From assembly GCA_019639175.1 (NCBI GenBank), contig JAHBSK010000001.1, forward strand, positions 558,001 to 622,000: a stretch of 64,000 nucleotides of DNA, read 5' to 3'. The notes under the pieces were generated by a model. That model was given only the letters and a program-made list of their open reading frames with translations. It did not search any database and had not been told where the DNA came from. A program made the translations under genes and the position numbers. Source of the DNA: Acidobacteriota bacterium (GTDB taxonomy: Bacteria; Acidobacteriota; Blastocatellia; Pyrinomonadales; Pyrinomonadaceae). Positions 26,816 through 36,072 of the stretch are shown in pieces (within the stretch, counting starts at the first letter, position 1; every line of letters begins with the position of its first letter).

Positions 26816-28143
26816 GCCAACAGGAAAGCGAACTGACACGGCTGGCAAGGGATATTTTCCTTTCCGCCCTTAAAAAGGTTGATGCGGGACAGGCGATAAA
26901 TGACGCGGTTCGCCTGCGGGAAAATATTCTGACGGTTGCCGGTGAACAGATCGACCTCAGCAAATTTAGCGGTGTCTATGCAGTCGCCATCGGAAAAGCT
27001 GCATATCCAATGGCCGCGGCGCTTGACACGATCTTGAAAGGGTATATCAAGGCAGGCCTGGTTTCAGGAACGAGGCAGGCGACTGATGATCATACATTTG
27101 GTGAGGCATGGTCACAATTTGAAGGCGGCCATCCGCTCCCGAACGAAGCGAGCATCAGCGCCGCAAGGGCGTGTCTGGAGATGCTGGAAAAGGCTGACAC
27201 AGAAGCGGCCCTTGTCATCTTTTTAATATCAGGCGGCGGTTCGGCAATGATGGAAGCCGCCCGCGACCCTGATGTCACTTTATCGGAATTGCGGGAAACC
27301 AATCACGTTTTGGTTACTTCCGGAGCGTCGATCTCTGAGATAAACTCCGTTCGCCGTGCCATCTCCGCCATCAAAGGCGGCGGACTGGCGCGAAAGGCCC
27401 CTAATTGCAGACAGATCACGCTGCTGATCTCTGACACATTGGCAGACGACATAACCTCTATCGCATCCGGCCCGACGCTCAAGCCCGCTGCGGGTTTGCC
27501 CGACGCAGATGCAGTTGTAAAAAAATACGAACTGGAATCGCATTTGCCCGTCAGGATCAGAGAGTTGATCTCAAATAAGCCGGCCGAGAAAGGCACATTT
27601 CCATCGGCCTCGACTGCTCACGTCTTACTGGACAACAGCACTGCCACAAGGGCCGCAGCGGAGGCAGCAACATCAGCGGGACTCTTGGTCGAGGCTGGCC
27701 GGAATGAGTATGATGCTTCAATAGACGTTGGCTGCAAAGCACTGTTGGATAAATGCATCGCCAAAAAAAAAGCTGCATCTGATGAGAAAACGGTCTGTTT
27801 GATCTCCGGCGGTGAATTTGGATGCGAGGTCGTTGGCAACGGCGTCGGCGGCAGAAACAGCGAGACGGTATTGCGTCTGGCTCTACTGGCTGAGGAAAAA
27901 GAGATGGAAGCGGAATTCGCTTTTCTCAGCGCCGGTACAGATGGGATAGACGGGAACAGCCCTGCGGCCGGAGGCGTTGCGGATCATTGCTCGCTGCAAA
28001 AAGCAACGAAAATGGGTTTTGATCCGCGATCATTTCTTGCTGACAGTGACAGCTTCACATTTCTTGACAGGATCGGAGCTTCGATAATGACCGGCCCGAC
28101 CGGAACTAACGTCAGAGATATTAGGCTTCTTTTAATGAGATAG
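26812..28143 (+). CDS. Glycerate 2-kinase (MOFRL/GckA family)
   Basis: 443 residues, GTG start overlapping the previous stop. The N-terminal domain has the Gly-rich LISGGGSAMMEA and the family's SGASISEINSVRR segment; the C-terminal MOFRL domain has CLISGGEFGCEV, GGRNSE and FLSAGTDGIDGNSPAAGG. The family phosphorylates glycerate to 2-phosphoglycerate. It is the only sugar- or acid-kinase recognised in the whole cluster, indicating that carbon enters glycolysis mainly as glycerate (and pyruvate). It complements the hydroxypyruvate isomerase and tartronate-semialdehyde reductase encoded at 14.4-16.1 kb. Confidence 0.9.
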   Translation: MSQQESELTRLARDIFLSALKKVDAGQAINDAVRLRENILTVAGEQIDLSKFSGVYAVAIGKAAYPMAAALDTILKGYIKAGLVSGTRQATDDHTFGEAWSQFEGGHPLPNEASISAARACLEMLEKADTEAALVIFLISGGGSAMMEAARDPDVTLSELRETNHVLVTSGASISEINSVRRAISAIKGGGLARKAPNCRQITLLISDTLADDITSIASGPTLKPAAGLPDADAVVKKYELESHLPVRIRELISNKPAEKGTFPSASTAHVLLDNSTATRAAAEAATSAGLLVEAGRNEYDASIDVGCKALLDKCIAKKKAASDEKTVCLISGGEFGCEVVGNGVGGRNSETVLRLALLAEEKEMEAEFAFLSAGTDGIDGNSPAAGGVADHCSLQKATKMGFDPRSFLADSDSFTFLDRIGASIMTGPTGTNVRDIRLLLMR

Positions 28144-28149
28144 GATGTT

Positions 28150-28527
28150 ATGCGTAATAATATAGTTCTTGGTGATCTGAAACTGCCATTCTCTCATGCG
28201 ACCCGCGTGGGCGATCTTGTTTTTGTGTCCGGACAGGCGTCGGTCGATCTCGCGACCGGTGAGATAGTTGCCGGTACATTTGCCGAAGAGTTTGAGCGTT
28301 CGCTGGACAATCTCAAAGCAATTCTTTCCGCCGCCGGTGCCGGGATCGAAGATATCGTCAAAGTCGGCTGCTACGTCAGGCGAGATGAAGATCTGCCGGA
28401 GTTCAACATGCTTTACCGCAAGTATTTCGCCGAACCGTTTCCTGCCCGTACCACCATCACGAATTGTCTGCCGCCAAGTCTTTTGTTTGAAATAGATTGC
28501 GTCGCTGTCATCGGCGGAAAGGAATAG
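28150..28527 (+). CDS. RidA-family enamine/imine deaminase
   Basis: 125 residues, near the usual length for the family. FVSGQASVD, the SLDNLKAILSAAGAG helix, VKVGCYVRR and PARTTI (with the conserved Arg) follow the RidA pattern. RidA hydrolyses reactive 2-aminoacrylate and similar imines made by PLP-dependent dehydratases or by oxidases. A threonine synthase/dehydratase-like PLP gene at 56.3 kb would be a fitting partner. Confidence 0.88.
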   Translation: MRNNIVLGDLKLPFSHATRVGDLVFVSGQASVDLATGEIVAGTFAEEFERSLDNLKAILSAAGAGIEDIVKVGCYVRRDEDLPEFNMLYRKYFAEPFPARTTITNCLPPSLLFEIDCVAVIGGKE

Positions 28528-28529
28528 AA

Positions 28530-29291
28530 ATGGATCGACGGAATTTTTTAACAACGGCCGGTTCGGCCCTGATCGCCGCGAACGAGGTTCTGGGACAGAA
28601 CAACGAACCCGGAGCAGGCGTCATACAAAAAAAGGAATTCGAGCCGCTCCGTGAAGTGCTTTCCGGAAAAGAACCGGCGATCTGGGTCTTTACCGGAGAC
28701 AGCATCACTCACGGCGCTTTGCACACGTTCGGCTGGAGAAGCTACGTCGAACATTTCAGCGAACGCGTCCGCTGGGAAATGCGTCGTATGACAGATATAG
28801 TCATCAATACCGGGATCAGCGGAGACACGATGAAGGGCATACATGCCCGCGACGATTGGCGGATATTTCAGTTTCGGCCAAAAGTTGTGTCCTTAAAGAT
28901 AGGAATGAACGACTGTCGCGATGGCGAAAAAGGCAGGAGCGATTTCAGGCAGTCATTGGAACGATTTGTCAAAAAGGCCGCAGAAAAGCGAATACTCGTT
29001 CTTTTGCATACGCCAAACCTGATCCATTTTTCGAACGATCCTGCGCGAAAGGATCTGCCCGCTTATGTCGATGAGATACGCAATGTCGCCGAGAAACACC
29101 GGCTGCCTCTGATAGATCATTATGCATATTGGACAGAAGAAACCGGCGGCAAGGCGAGGCTTCAAATGTGGCTCAATGACGGGAGTATTCATCCGAACGG
29201 ATATGGGCATTTGGTCCTTGCTCGAAAACTTTTCCTCGATCTGGGCATACATGATCCTGCCAGTAAAGTGTGCGGTTTGTTCGTGCCATAG
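28530..29291 (+). CDS. SGNH/GDSL hydrolase with twin-arginine-like leader
   Basis: 253 residues from the ATG at 28530, three bases after the RidA stop. The N-terminus MDRRNFLTTAGSALIAA is Tat-like (RRNFL). Catalytic blocks: TGDSITHG (Ser58), TGISGDT, KIGMNDCRDG and DGSIHPNGYGH. It is the second SGNH enzyme of this module and differs in subtype from that at 26069. Predicted exported deacylase of the carbohydrate substrate. Confidence 0.85.
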   Translation: MDRRNFLTTAGSALIAANEVLGQNNEPGAGVIQKKEFEPLREVLSGKEPAIWVFTGDSITHGALHTFGWRSYVEHFSERVRWEMRRMTDIVINTGISGDTMKGIHARDDWRIFQFRPKVVSLKIGMNDCRDGEKGRSDFRQSLERFVKKAAEKRILVLLHTPNLIHFSNDPARKDLPAYVDEIRNVAEKHRLPLIDHYAYWTEETGGKARLQMWLNDGSIHPNGYGHLVLARKLFLDLGIHDPASKVCGLFVP

Positions 29292-29310
29292 GGATTCTGC
29301 CATATAACTG

Positions 29311-30309
29311 ATGTCAAAAGAGGCTGACAACAAAAAGTTCCGCATCGGGATATGCGGCTACGGTTCCATCGGTTCCAGACACGCCAGGCTGCTGTCGTAT
29401 GGCGGAGATGTCGATCTCGTCATCGCCGACCCGGTTGAGGAGCATTTGAAGGAAGCGGAAAAACTTCCTTCCGTGATGGCTGTTGCACGGTCTGCGGAAG
29501 AGATCGTGAAAATGGACCTGCACGGCCTGATCATTGCGACGCCGGATGAATTTCACGTTCCGCAGGCTGAGCTGGCGTGTCGCGCCGGCCTGCCTGTTCT
29601 GATCGAAAAGCCGGTTGCAGATAACCTTGAGAATGCCGAGCAGTTAAAGAAAATAAAAGAGGAAACAGGCGCCGCGATACTGGTCGGTTATCCGCTGCGT
29701 CATAACGCGGTCTTTCAGAAAGGGAAAGAGATCCTTGACAGCGGCCTAATTGGCAGCCCGGTTTCCTTTCATATAATGCTGGGTGCGTATGCCACGCTTC
29801 TGGCCGCAAAAAATCGTTTCGCAGACGGCGTAAGGAATAAACTGTTTGTTGATTACAGTCACGAGTGGGATTATCTGCACTGGTTCTTAGGCGATGTCGA
29901 TAAGGTTGCGGCGACCGCGCAAATGGCGGGCAAGTTGGAGCGGATGCAGGACCCGAATGTTGTGAATGCCGTGATGACCCTAAAGAACGGCGTATCGGGG
30001 ACGGCTCACCTGGACTACGTCCAGTTTCCGGGCCAGCGTGAGTTCGTCATTATCGGAGATCGCGGCAGACTCGGCATAAATGCCGTTCAGGGAACGGTAA
30101 CAGCGCGGATCTATGACGAGGAGCATGAACAGATATACTCCGTTGCGGAAACGTTTGACGGCATGATGACAAAGCAATGGGAGCATTTTCGGGACATCAT
30201 TTTCAATGGAAAAGAAGCCGGCGTAAAACTGGATGACGGTATAAATGCCCTTCGGACAGCAGACGCGATGATCCGCAGCGTCGAGACAGGAATGTGGCAG
30301 AAAGTTTAG
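29311..30309 (+). CDS. Gfo/Idh/MocA-family oxidoreductase
   Basis: 332 residues. Rossmann motif GYGSIG (16-21) with IGICG upstream, EKPVADN carrying the conserved Lys of this family, and SHEWDYLHWFLG with the catalytic His region. Family members oxidise sugars or inositols or act on uronic-acid derivatives. It is the last gene of module 1, and no terminator is visible before the operator at 30354, so read-through into module 2 is possible. Confidence 0.88.
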   Translation: MSKEADNKKFRIGICGYGSIGSRHARLLSYGGDVDLVIADPVEEHLKEAEKLPSVMAVARSAEEIVKMDLHGLIIATPDEFHVPQAELACRAGLPVLIEKPVADNLENAEQLKKIKEETGAAILVGYPLRHNAVFQKGKEILDSGLIGSPVSFHIMLGAYATLLAAKNRFADGVRNKLFVDYSHEWDYLHWFLGDVDKVAATAQMAGKLERMQDPNVVNAVMTLKNGVSGTAHLDYVQFPGQREFVIIGDRGRLGINAVQGTVTARIYDEEHEQIYSVAETFDGMMTKQWEHFRDIIFNGKEAGVKLDDGINALRTADAMIRSVETGMWQKV

Positions 30310-30353
30310 AAAAACCGGATATTAGTAGAAAATAATGCCATTCGACCGTCTTG

Positions 30354-30371
30354 TGTTCGACGGGCTGAACA
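30354..30371. promoter_or_regulatory. IclR-type operator (site 2), upstream of receptor module 2
   Basis: TGTTCGACGGGCTGAACA; its reverse complement matches site 1 at 16 of 18 positions. Centre is 71 bp before the start expected from the promoter at 30399-30427, a position typical for activators. Confidence 0.6.
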
Positions 30372-30398
30372 ACTCGTTAATTTCGGCTGAATTTTGTG

Positions 30399-30427
30399 TT
30401 TACAAAGTCCGGCGAGTGCCTTAAGTT
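30399..30427 (+). promoter_or_regulatory. Candidate promoter of receptor module 2
   Basis: -35 TTTACA (30399-30404) and -10 TAAGTT (30422-30427) with 17-bp spacing. The same TTTACA/17 bp/TAACGT layout occurs before the second receptor. Both -10 elements are poor, consistent with dependence on an activator. Confidence 0.4.
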
Positions 30428-30567
30428 GTCAAGGACAGGATCCAATCGCCAATAAAATTATCTGAATGTAAGTTGTATCGGGACCGCTTAACCTCACAAC
30501 CCGTTACTTTTATCTTCAGGTCTGGTCTCGGATCATCAACCCGCAAATGTCGGAGAGCGACAATACA

Positions 30568-31213
30568 CGCTCCGAAATGGCGGTAGCCTGTAAGGTTTCC
30601 GTTTCTACTTACTTCCAGCCCACAAATGACCGAACGGGAATGGCGGCGATGATATTCGGCTTCATACAGCGCATCCCATTCATGCCCCGGCTTACGGCAG
30701 GAACGAACGATAACGCTAAAATCTAAAGTTGATCGGCAGGAGACACAAATCATGAGAAAGACAGTGCACCTATTCATTCTCGCTCTGTTTATGTTGGGCG
30801 GACACATTTGTTTTGCCCAGACCGCAAATCAGGGAACGTTGGTCGGGACGGTCAGGGACCCGAACGGCCAGGCATTGCCATCGGTCGCCATAACCGTAAC
30901 GAACATCAGCACAGGTGTTAGTAGGGCGGTGACGTCAGATGCGAACGGCAACTACAGACTGGATTTCCTACAGCCGGGCAACTATCGGATCCAGGCGGAA
31001 TTGTCGGGATTCAGGAAGATGGAAATACCGCAAGTGACCATAAATGTGAATCAGATCCACCGTGCTGATGTAAGGATGGAGATCGGGGAGGTGACGGAGG
31101 AGGTCGTGGTCACAGATGACAGGAGCCTGGGCATCAATACGGAAAATCCCACGCTTGGAGAGGTCATCAGCGAACAACTCATCGACAACATGCCGCTTAA
31201 CGGCAGGGAGTTT
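30568..31213 (+). repeat. Direct repeat copy A: leader plus 5' part of receptor gene
   Basis: This 646-bp tract is about 95% identical to 38020-38666. It contains the ops-like element, the rest of the 5' leader, the signal peptide and the carboxypeptidase-regulatory domain, and ends abruptly in the plug region at the codons for GREF. Beyond it the two receptor genes are clearly homologous but much more diverged. Confidence 0.85.
30574..30591 (+). promoter_or_regulatory. ops-like element 2 in the receptor leader
   Basis: GAAATGGCGGTAGCCTGT; the core GGCGGTAGCCTG (from 30579) differs from E. coli ops GGCGGTAGCGTG at a single base. It lies exactly 225 bp after the start of operator 2 and about 170 nt before the receptor ATG, in transcribed leader as required for RfaH recruitment. 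Confidence 0.6.
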
Positions 31214-34108
31214 ATTGAGTTAACGGGTCTCACGCCCGGTGTTGCTACCGGCAACGAAAAAGACGGAGCGTTTGGGAGCAGAGGTGTAACCGCGGCAGTC
31301 GGCGGCGCGAGGGCAACTTATAATTCCTTCTATATAGATGGCGCTGACACAACGGATAATTATTTCGGGCAATTACTTACATCACCCGCCCTAGATGCCA
31401 TTAAAGAATTTAGAGTTCAGACTAGCCTCTATTCAGCCAAATACGGCCGTGCCGGCGGCGGCGTCATCAGCGTTGTCACCAAGTCGGGTACCAATAAGTT
31501 CAGCGGCTCGCTTTACGAGTTTCACCGCAATCAGATGTTCGATGCTCTTCCTTACTTCTACACTGGCCCACGTGAAGACAGGCCGACCTATATTCAGAAC
31601 CAGTTTGGCGGAACCTTTGGCGGCCCGATCTTTAAGAACAAGACGTTCTTTTTCTTTAGCGCCGAGTATTTTCGCAATAGAAAACCCGGGCAGATGCTTG
31701 TGGGGTTTGCTCCAACTGACCTCGAACGACAGGGGAACTTCACCCAGTCGGTAAATCCCTGGTCAACCGTTGGGGCTCTACCGAGAATTGTAAATCCATA
31801 CATTAGCCAAAATCCGGCATGTATCGATCCTGGTGCACCTGGCCCTCCGTACTGTTCACAGATGGTAATTCCCAGCAGAATCCTTCCCGAGAGTCTTATC
31901 AATCCGGTCGGCAGAAGAATAATGGATCTAATACCTGACCCCAACTATGATAACCCGTCTTTTAATCTCAGGGTCTTTCGCAGCGGCCGGCGAACCAACG
32001 ACAAGTACCTGATCAAGGTCGATCATACCTTCAAGGACAGCAGCACTTTGAGCGGAAGCTTTAATTACGGAGTTTATGACAATACCAATCCGGGAATAAT
32101 CGACCTTTCAGATACAAATGTTTTTGAGTACGGAAAAACTCTTGCATTGGGATACACAAGAACAATAGGAAAGAGTATTGCCAGCGATACAAAGTTCAAC
32201 TATACGTGGAGCGACAGCGGATCACAGCAGGCTGTTGTGGACAAAAATTATGCCCAGGAATTAGGCTTTTGGATCGGTTCCTATAAGTCTGAAGTGATGG
32301 GAACACCCAGGATCATAATTTACGGAACAGGTGGAGCTTTTATGACATTAGGGGGATCAGGGCCAAATCTCAGGAATAATAACACCTGGTCTCTTCGCCA
32401 GGATCTGATCTATATTCGCGGTAATCATACCATCTCGTTTGGAGCTGATTACAAGGCTCAAGATTATGGTTGGCTTTACGATATTCAAAATCTGGGAGTT
32501 TACTATTTTGGCTATGGCGAGACAAATACTGCCTCAGCTCAGTTGAACTGGGAAGTTGCCGGACATCCATTCGCAAGCCTGTTGACCGGAGTCGTCTCCT
32601 ATGAGGGCTATAGTTTTGGGGACTCCAAACCAGCGCGTTCCATTCGGGACAGTATCGGGCTTTATATACAGGATGACTGGAAAGTATCAGACCGGCTGAC
32701 ATTAAATTTAGGTCTCAGGTATGATTTTGAACCTCCATTCGCATCAAAAGACGGCAAGTTCATGACGCTTAACTGGGAAACCGGAATGCCGGTCTATTCG
32801 GCGGAAACGGATCCGGCGTTATTGCAGAATTTGCAGTTCAATTATGAGACCGGCGGAAAGAAAACCCCTTTCGATGCAAACAAGCTGAATTTTGCTCCCC
32901 GAGTGGGCTTTGCGTTCAGGCCGTTCAATGACAGCAGATCGGTTATCCGTGGTGGATACGGTATTGTTTATAATAGTGAGAACCTCTATACCACAGGATA
33001 CGGATCATTTGTTGCACCTTTCAGCGGACTTTTCACATTGAGAAATCGTGCCGCACAGTCACCTGACAGGATCGATCACATAATGCCTGTGACAGAAGAG
33101 CCGTACTTTTTTAATTCCACGCTAACGTCGTCCAACACGCCCGGAAATACATTCATGAATCCAAGGGAGTATCCGACCGGGTATCTGCAACATTGGAATC
33201 TTGGGGCATCACGTGAACTGGCTTGGGGAATGGTTGCTGAGGTCTCGTATGTGGGATCGAAAGGAACACATCTTAATGGAAGCAGTTCATTAAGAAGTTA
33301 CAATCCTGATCTGGATAGGAAAGTGAGAGAGAATAATCCAACCTGGACCCAACCGATCACTTTGCGCTTGAAAGGGTTTAACTCCAGTTATCATTCCATG
33401 CAATCCAAACTGACCAAAAGGTTTAAAAATGGCGTCAGTTTTATAGGAGCTTATACTTGGGCCCACGCGTTGGCAGAGTCCTCGTCGGATTACGTTGCAG
33501 GCGGCGGTGACAACCAAGAGGAGATCGACCCCGAAACTGGCAATTACATTCATCGAAGGATCAATTCAAATGCGGATTTTGACATCCGACATCGATTCAC
33601 ATTCTCAGGAACGTATGATCTGCCATTCGGGAAAGGAAGACATTTTGGTTCAAACTGGAATCCAGTCGTCGATGCATTTTTAGGTGGCTGGAGGCTCAAT
33701 ATGATCACGACGATTCAAACAGGTCAGCCGTTCACTGTTCGAGGGGCAAATAATAGAGCACCTGACAGGATCTGTGACGGGAACCTGCCACGCAGCCAAA
33801 GAACAGTAAGAATGTGGTTTGATTATACTTGCTTTTCCACGGAAGGGATCGCGGGCAATAGAAACGGGAACGCACCGCCAAATATTATTTGGGGGCCGGA
33901 TCTAATCAATTTTGACTTCGGCCTTCATAAAGAGCTTAGATTTGGGGAGAGATTCAGATTGCAACTTCGGGGAGAGGCATTTAATGCCTTCAACAGGGTT
34001 AATTTGATTGGTCCGAATCTGCGGTTCATTGCCAGTGCAACCGGCGCGGAGATAACGCGTCAACGCGATAATCGAAGTCTTCAATTTGGTTTCAGGTTTT
34101 CCTTTTAA
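30752..34108 (+). CDS. TonB-dependent receptor, Oar-type (module 2)
   Basis: 1118 residues: signal peptide (cleaved near CFAQ, about 22-23), carboxypeptidase-regulatory domain about 28-110 (GTLVGTVRDPNGQALPS, GNYRLDFLQPGNY), plug about 120-250 (PLNGREFIELTGLTPGV, YIDGADTTDN, KYGRAGGGVISVVTKSGTN), then a barrel ending in the aromatic FGFRFSF. The leader and first 155 codons are nearly identical to those of the receptor at 38205, the remainder is homologous but diverged and more AT-rich. It should import large fragments of the glycan-type substrate. A strong intercistronic stem separates it from a sulfatase gene. Confidence 0.88.
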   Translation: MRKTVHLFILALFMLGGHICFAQTANQGTLVGTVRDPNGQALPSVAITVTNISTGVSRAVTSDANGNYRLDFLQPGNYRIQAELSGFRKMEIPQVTINVNQIHRADVRMEIGEVTEEVVVTDDRSLGINTENPTLGEVISEQLIDNMPLNGREFIELTGLTPGVATGNEKDGAFGSRGVTAAVGGARATYNSFYIDGADTTDNYFGQLLTSPALDAIKEFRVQTSLYSAKYGRAGGGVISVVTKSGTNKFSGSLYEFHRNQMFDALPYFYTGPREDRPTYIQNQFGGTFGGPIFKNKTFFFFSAEYFRNRKPGQMLVGFAPTDLERQGNFTQSVNPWSTVGALPRIVNPYISQNPACIDPGAPGPPYCSQMVIPSRILPESLINPVGRRIMDLIPDPNYDNPSFNLRVFRSGRRTNDKYLIKVDHTFKDSSTLSGSFNYGVYDNTNPGIIDLSDTNVFEYGKTLALGYTRTIGKSIASDTKFNYTWSDSGSQQAVVDKNYAQELGFWIGSYKSEVMGTPRIIIYGTGGAFMTLGGSGPNLRNNNTWSLRQDLIYIRGNHTISFGADYKAQDYGWLYDIQNLGVYYFGYGETNTASAQLNWEVAGHPFASLLTGVVSYEGYSFGDSKPARSIRDSIGLYIQDDWKVSDRLTLNLGLRYDFEPPFASKDGKFMTLNWETGMPVYSAETDPALLQNLQFNYETGGKKTPFDANKLNFAPRVGFAFRPFNDSRSVIRGGYGIVYNSENLYTTGYGSFVAPFSGLFTLRNRAAQSPDRIDHIMPVTEEPYFFNSTLTSSNTPGNTFMNPREYPTGYLQHWNLGASRELAWGMVAEVSYVGSKGTHLNGSSSLRSYNPDLDRKVRENNPTWTQPITLRLKGFNSSYHSMQSKLTKRFKNGVSFIGAYTWAHALAESSSDYVAGGGDNQEEIDPETGNYIHRRINSNADFDIRHRFTFSGTYDLPFGKGRHFGSNWNPVVDAFLGGWRLNMITTIQTGQPFTVRGANNRAPDRICDGNLPRSQRTVRMWFDYTCFSTEGIAGNRNGNAPPNIIWGPDLINFDFGLHKELRFGERFRLQLRGEAFNAFNRVNLIGPNLRFIASATGAEITRQRDNRSLQFGFRFSF

Positions 34109-34116
34109 CCTAAGCC

Positions 34117-34167
34117 CCGGGTGTCTCAATATTTATTGAGGGTCAGATAAATGTCTGGACACCCCGG
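34117..34167 (+). other. Intercistronic RNA stem between receptor and sulfatase genes (module 2)
   Basis: CCGGGTGTC (34117-34125) pairs with GACACCCCGG (34158-34167) around two inner hairpins (CTCAATA/TATTGAG and CAGA/TCTG). No T-run follows, so mRNA stabilisation or differential expression is more likely than termination. Confidence 0.45.
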
Positions 34168-34184
34168 ACAGAGTGGTGGATCAC

Positions 34185-35822
34185 ATGGCGAAAGACAGCA
34201 TAAATAGACGGGAATTCATTGGGGCAGGCATCGGCGGCCTGGCTTTGGCTACTCTGGCAAGGTCAGCTGTTGTGTCTGCGGAAAAGGCGCCTAATATTAT
34301 TATGATCGTAGCCGATGATCTCGGATTTGCCGATCTCGGGTGTTACGGTGGCGAGATAAATACCCCTCATTTGGATAAAATGGCATCTGAGGGCATGCGT
34401 TTCAGGCAATTTTATAATTGCTCGGTTTGCTATTACTCTCGGGCGGCCATGTTGACTGGGGTAAATCCGCGTTACGGTAAGGGAAACTTACTGAAAGATA
34501 ATATGCTCACCATTGCCGAGGTCTTGAAGGGGGCAGGCTATGCTACGGCAATGAGCGGCAAGTGGCATTTAGGCGGCGGCAGGTTTAACCGGCCGACAGA
34601 CCGAGGATTCGATGAATATTATGGCTCAATGATCGGGGCATTGAATTTTTTTGATCCGACCGAGTCTGACCCTCCTTTTGCGTCTCACGGCTCGCATAAA
34701 GCTGCGTTTGTACATAATACTCAACAGGTTAAGGGCGTGTCGGAAGACTACTATGTAACCGATGCGATCACTGACCACTCCATCGAACAGATCAAGAGAT
34801 TTACGAAGGAGGGAAAACCGTTTTTTTTGCATTTAGCTCACTTCGCCCCACACTATCCGCTGCATGCATTACCTGAAGACATAGCAAAATATCGAGGTAA
34901 TTATGACGACGGCTATCTTGTTTTGCGGGAGAAAAGACAACGCAAAATGATCGACTTGGGAATCATCGATGAGAAGTGGGGGCTTCCTGATCCGGATAAT
35001 AGACTCGGCAACTGGCGTTACGATCTGGCGGTTGATTCTTGGGATTCTATAGAAGACAAAGGCTGGGAAAGATCAAAGATGGAGGTCTATGCGGCGATGG
35101 TTGACCGAATGGATCAAAACATTGGGCGAGTGATGCAAACATTAAAGGATACCGGAATTGATGACAACACGATGGTCGTTTTCTTTTCCGATAATGGAGG
35201 CTGCGCCAGTGACATTACTCCTGACACGCCAAGTTACAAATCCTATCGTGAATATAACAGAGGTAAGGTGATCGGCACGAAAGAATCCTATGTATTTTGC
35301 GGCCCAGGTTGGGCAACGGCACAATCCTCGCCATTCAGGAGATATAAAACATGGACGTATGAAGGCGGAATCTCAACACCTATGATCGTTCGGTGGAAGG
35401 GAAAGATAAGGCCGAACACAATTACAAATGAAATAGGACATCTTGTTGACCTGTTCCCGACCTTTATGGAGATGGCGGGAGCGAAATATCCAAAAGAACA
35501 TAAAGGCGTTAAGACCTTGCCTTTAGAGGGTCTCAGCTTAATGCCGGTTCTAGAAGGTAAGAAGTTTAGGAAAGAACGCGAATTGGGATGGTATGTTTTT
35601 GGTTCAAATGCTTATCGGATCGGCAGGTGGAAATTGGTCTGGGGAATAACAGCCAAAAAATGGGAGCTTTATGATATGGAATCTGACCGAACTGAAACAT
35701 ATGACCTAGCAGAAAAATACCCCAAAATAGTCAAGAAGTTAAGCGATGCGTGGCAAGGTTGGGCTGATCGGAGCGATGTGTCCAGTGACGAAAAAGTGGA
35801 ACAACTCAGCAGAAACCAGTGA
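34185..35822 (+). CDS. Sulfatase (family S1-like), Tat-exported, atypical active-site motif
   Basis: 545 residues from the ATG at 34185 (two in-frame GTGs at 34173 and 34176 precede it). Tat-like leader INRREFIGAG. Metal-binding DDLGFADLG, SGKWHL, and FFSDNGG with the calcium Asp/Asn are intact. The formylglycine site reads CYYSR (Cys82-Arg86) instead of C-x-P/A-x-R, so the Pro/Ala position is Tyr. If the Cys is still converted the enzyme would remove sulfate esters from sugars. About two-thirds similar in motifs and order to the sulfatase at 41667. It lies behind the module-2 receptor, as in polysaccharide-utilisation loci. Confidence 0.87.
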   Translation: MAKDSINRREFIGAGIGGLALATLARSAVVSAEKAPNIIMIVADDLGFADLGCYGGEINTPHLDKMASEGMRFRQFYNCSVCYYSRAAMLTGVNPRYGKGNLLKDNMLTIAEVLKGAGYATAMSGKWHLGGGRFNRPTDRGFDEYYGSMIGALNFFDPTESDPPFASHGSHKAAFVHNTQQVKGVSEDYYVTDAITDHSIEQIKRFTKEGKPFFLHLAHFAPHYPLHALPEDIAKYRGNYDDGYLVLREKRQRKMIDLGIIDEKWGLPDPDNRLGNWRYDLAVDSWDSIEDKGWERSKMEVYAAMVDRMDQNIGRVMQTLKDTGIDDNTMVVFFSDNGGCASDITPDTPSYKSYREYNRGKVIGTKESYVFCGPGWATAQSSPFRRYKTWTYEGGISTPMIVRWKGKIRPNTITNEIGHLVDLFPTFMEMAGAKYPKEHKGVKTLPLEGLSLMPVLEGKKFRKERELGWYVFGSNAYRIGRWKLVWGITAKKWELYDMESDRTETYDLAEKYPKIVKKLSDAWQGWADRSDVSSDEKVEQLSRNQ

Positions 35823-36072
35823 ACCCAAACATCAAGCCGCGGCCAGAGGGGCATGGCGTATCAAAATCCACATACTTATAGAAACTTCACTGGTGAATGA
35901 ATTGAGTAAGGAGTTTCTTGGCAGTTCGCTCATTCTTTGAGCAAACGATCGAATCGCAAAATTTAGTTTTATTATTTTCTAAAATGACTCTTCATAGGGA
36001 AGAGATCAGGTCTATTTTCCCCATACAAAACTTCTAAAGGATCCAAGGTTCTGCTGATCGGAGATTAGTACG
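35823..36072. other. Intergenic stretch, no gene recognised
   Basis: 250 bp, AT-rich, between the sulfatase and the propeller gene. The only open frames are short and unsupported. No convincing terminator or promoter is seen. Confidence 0.4.
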
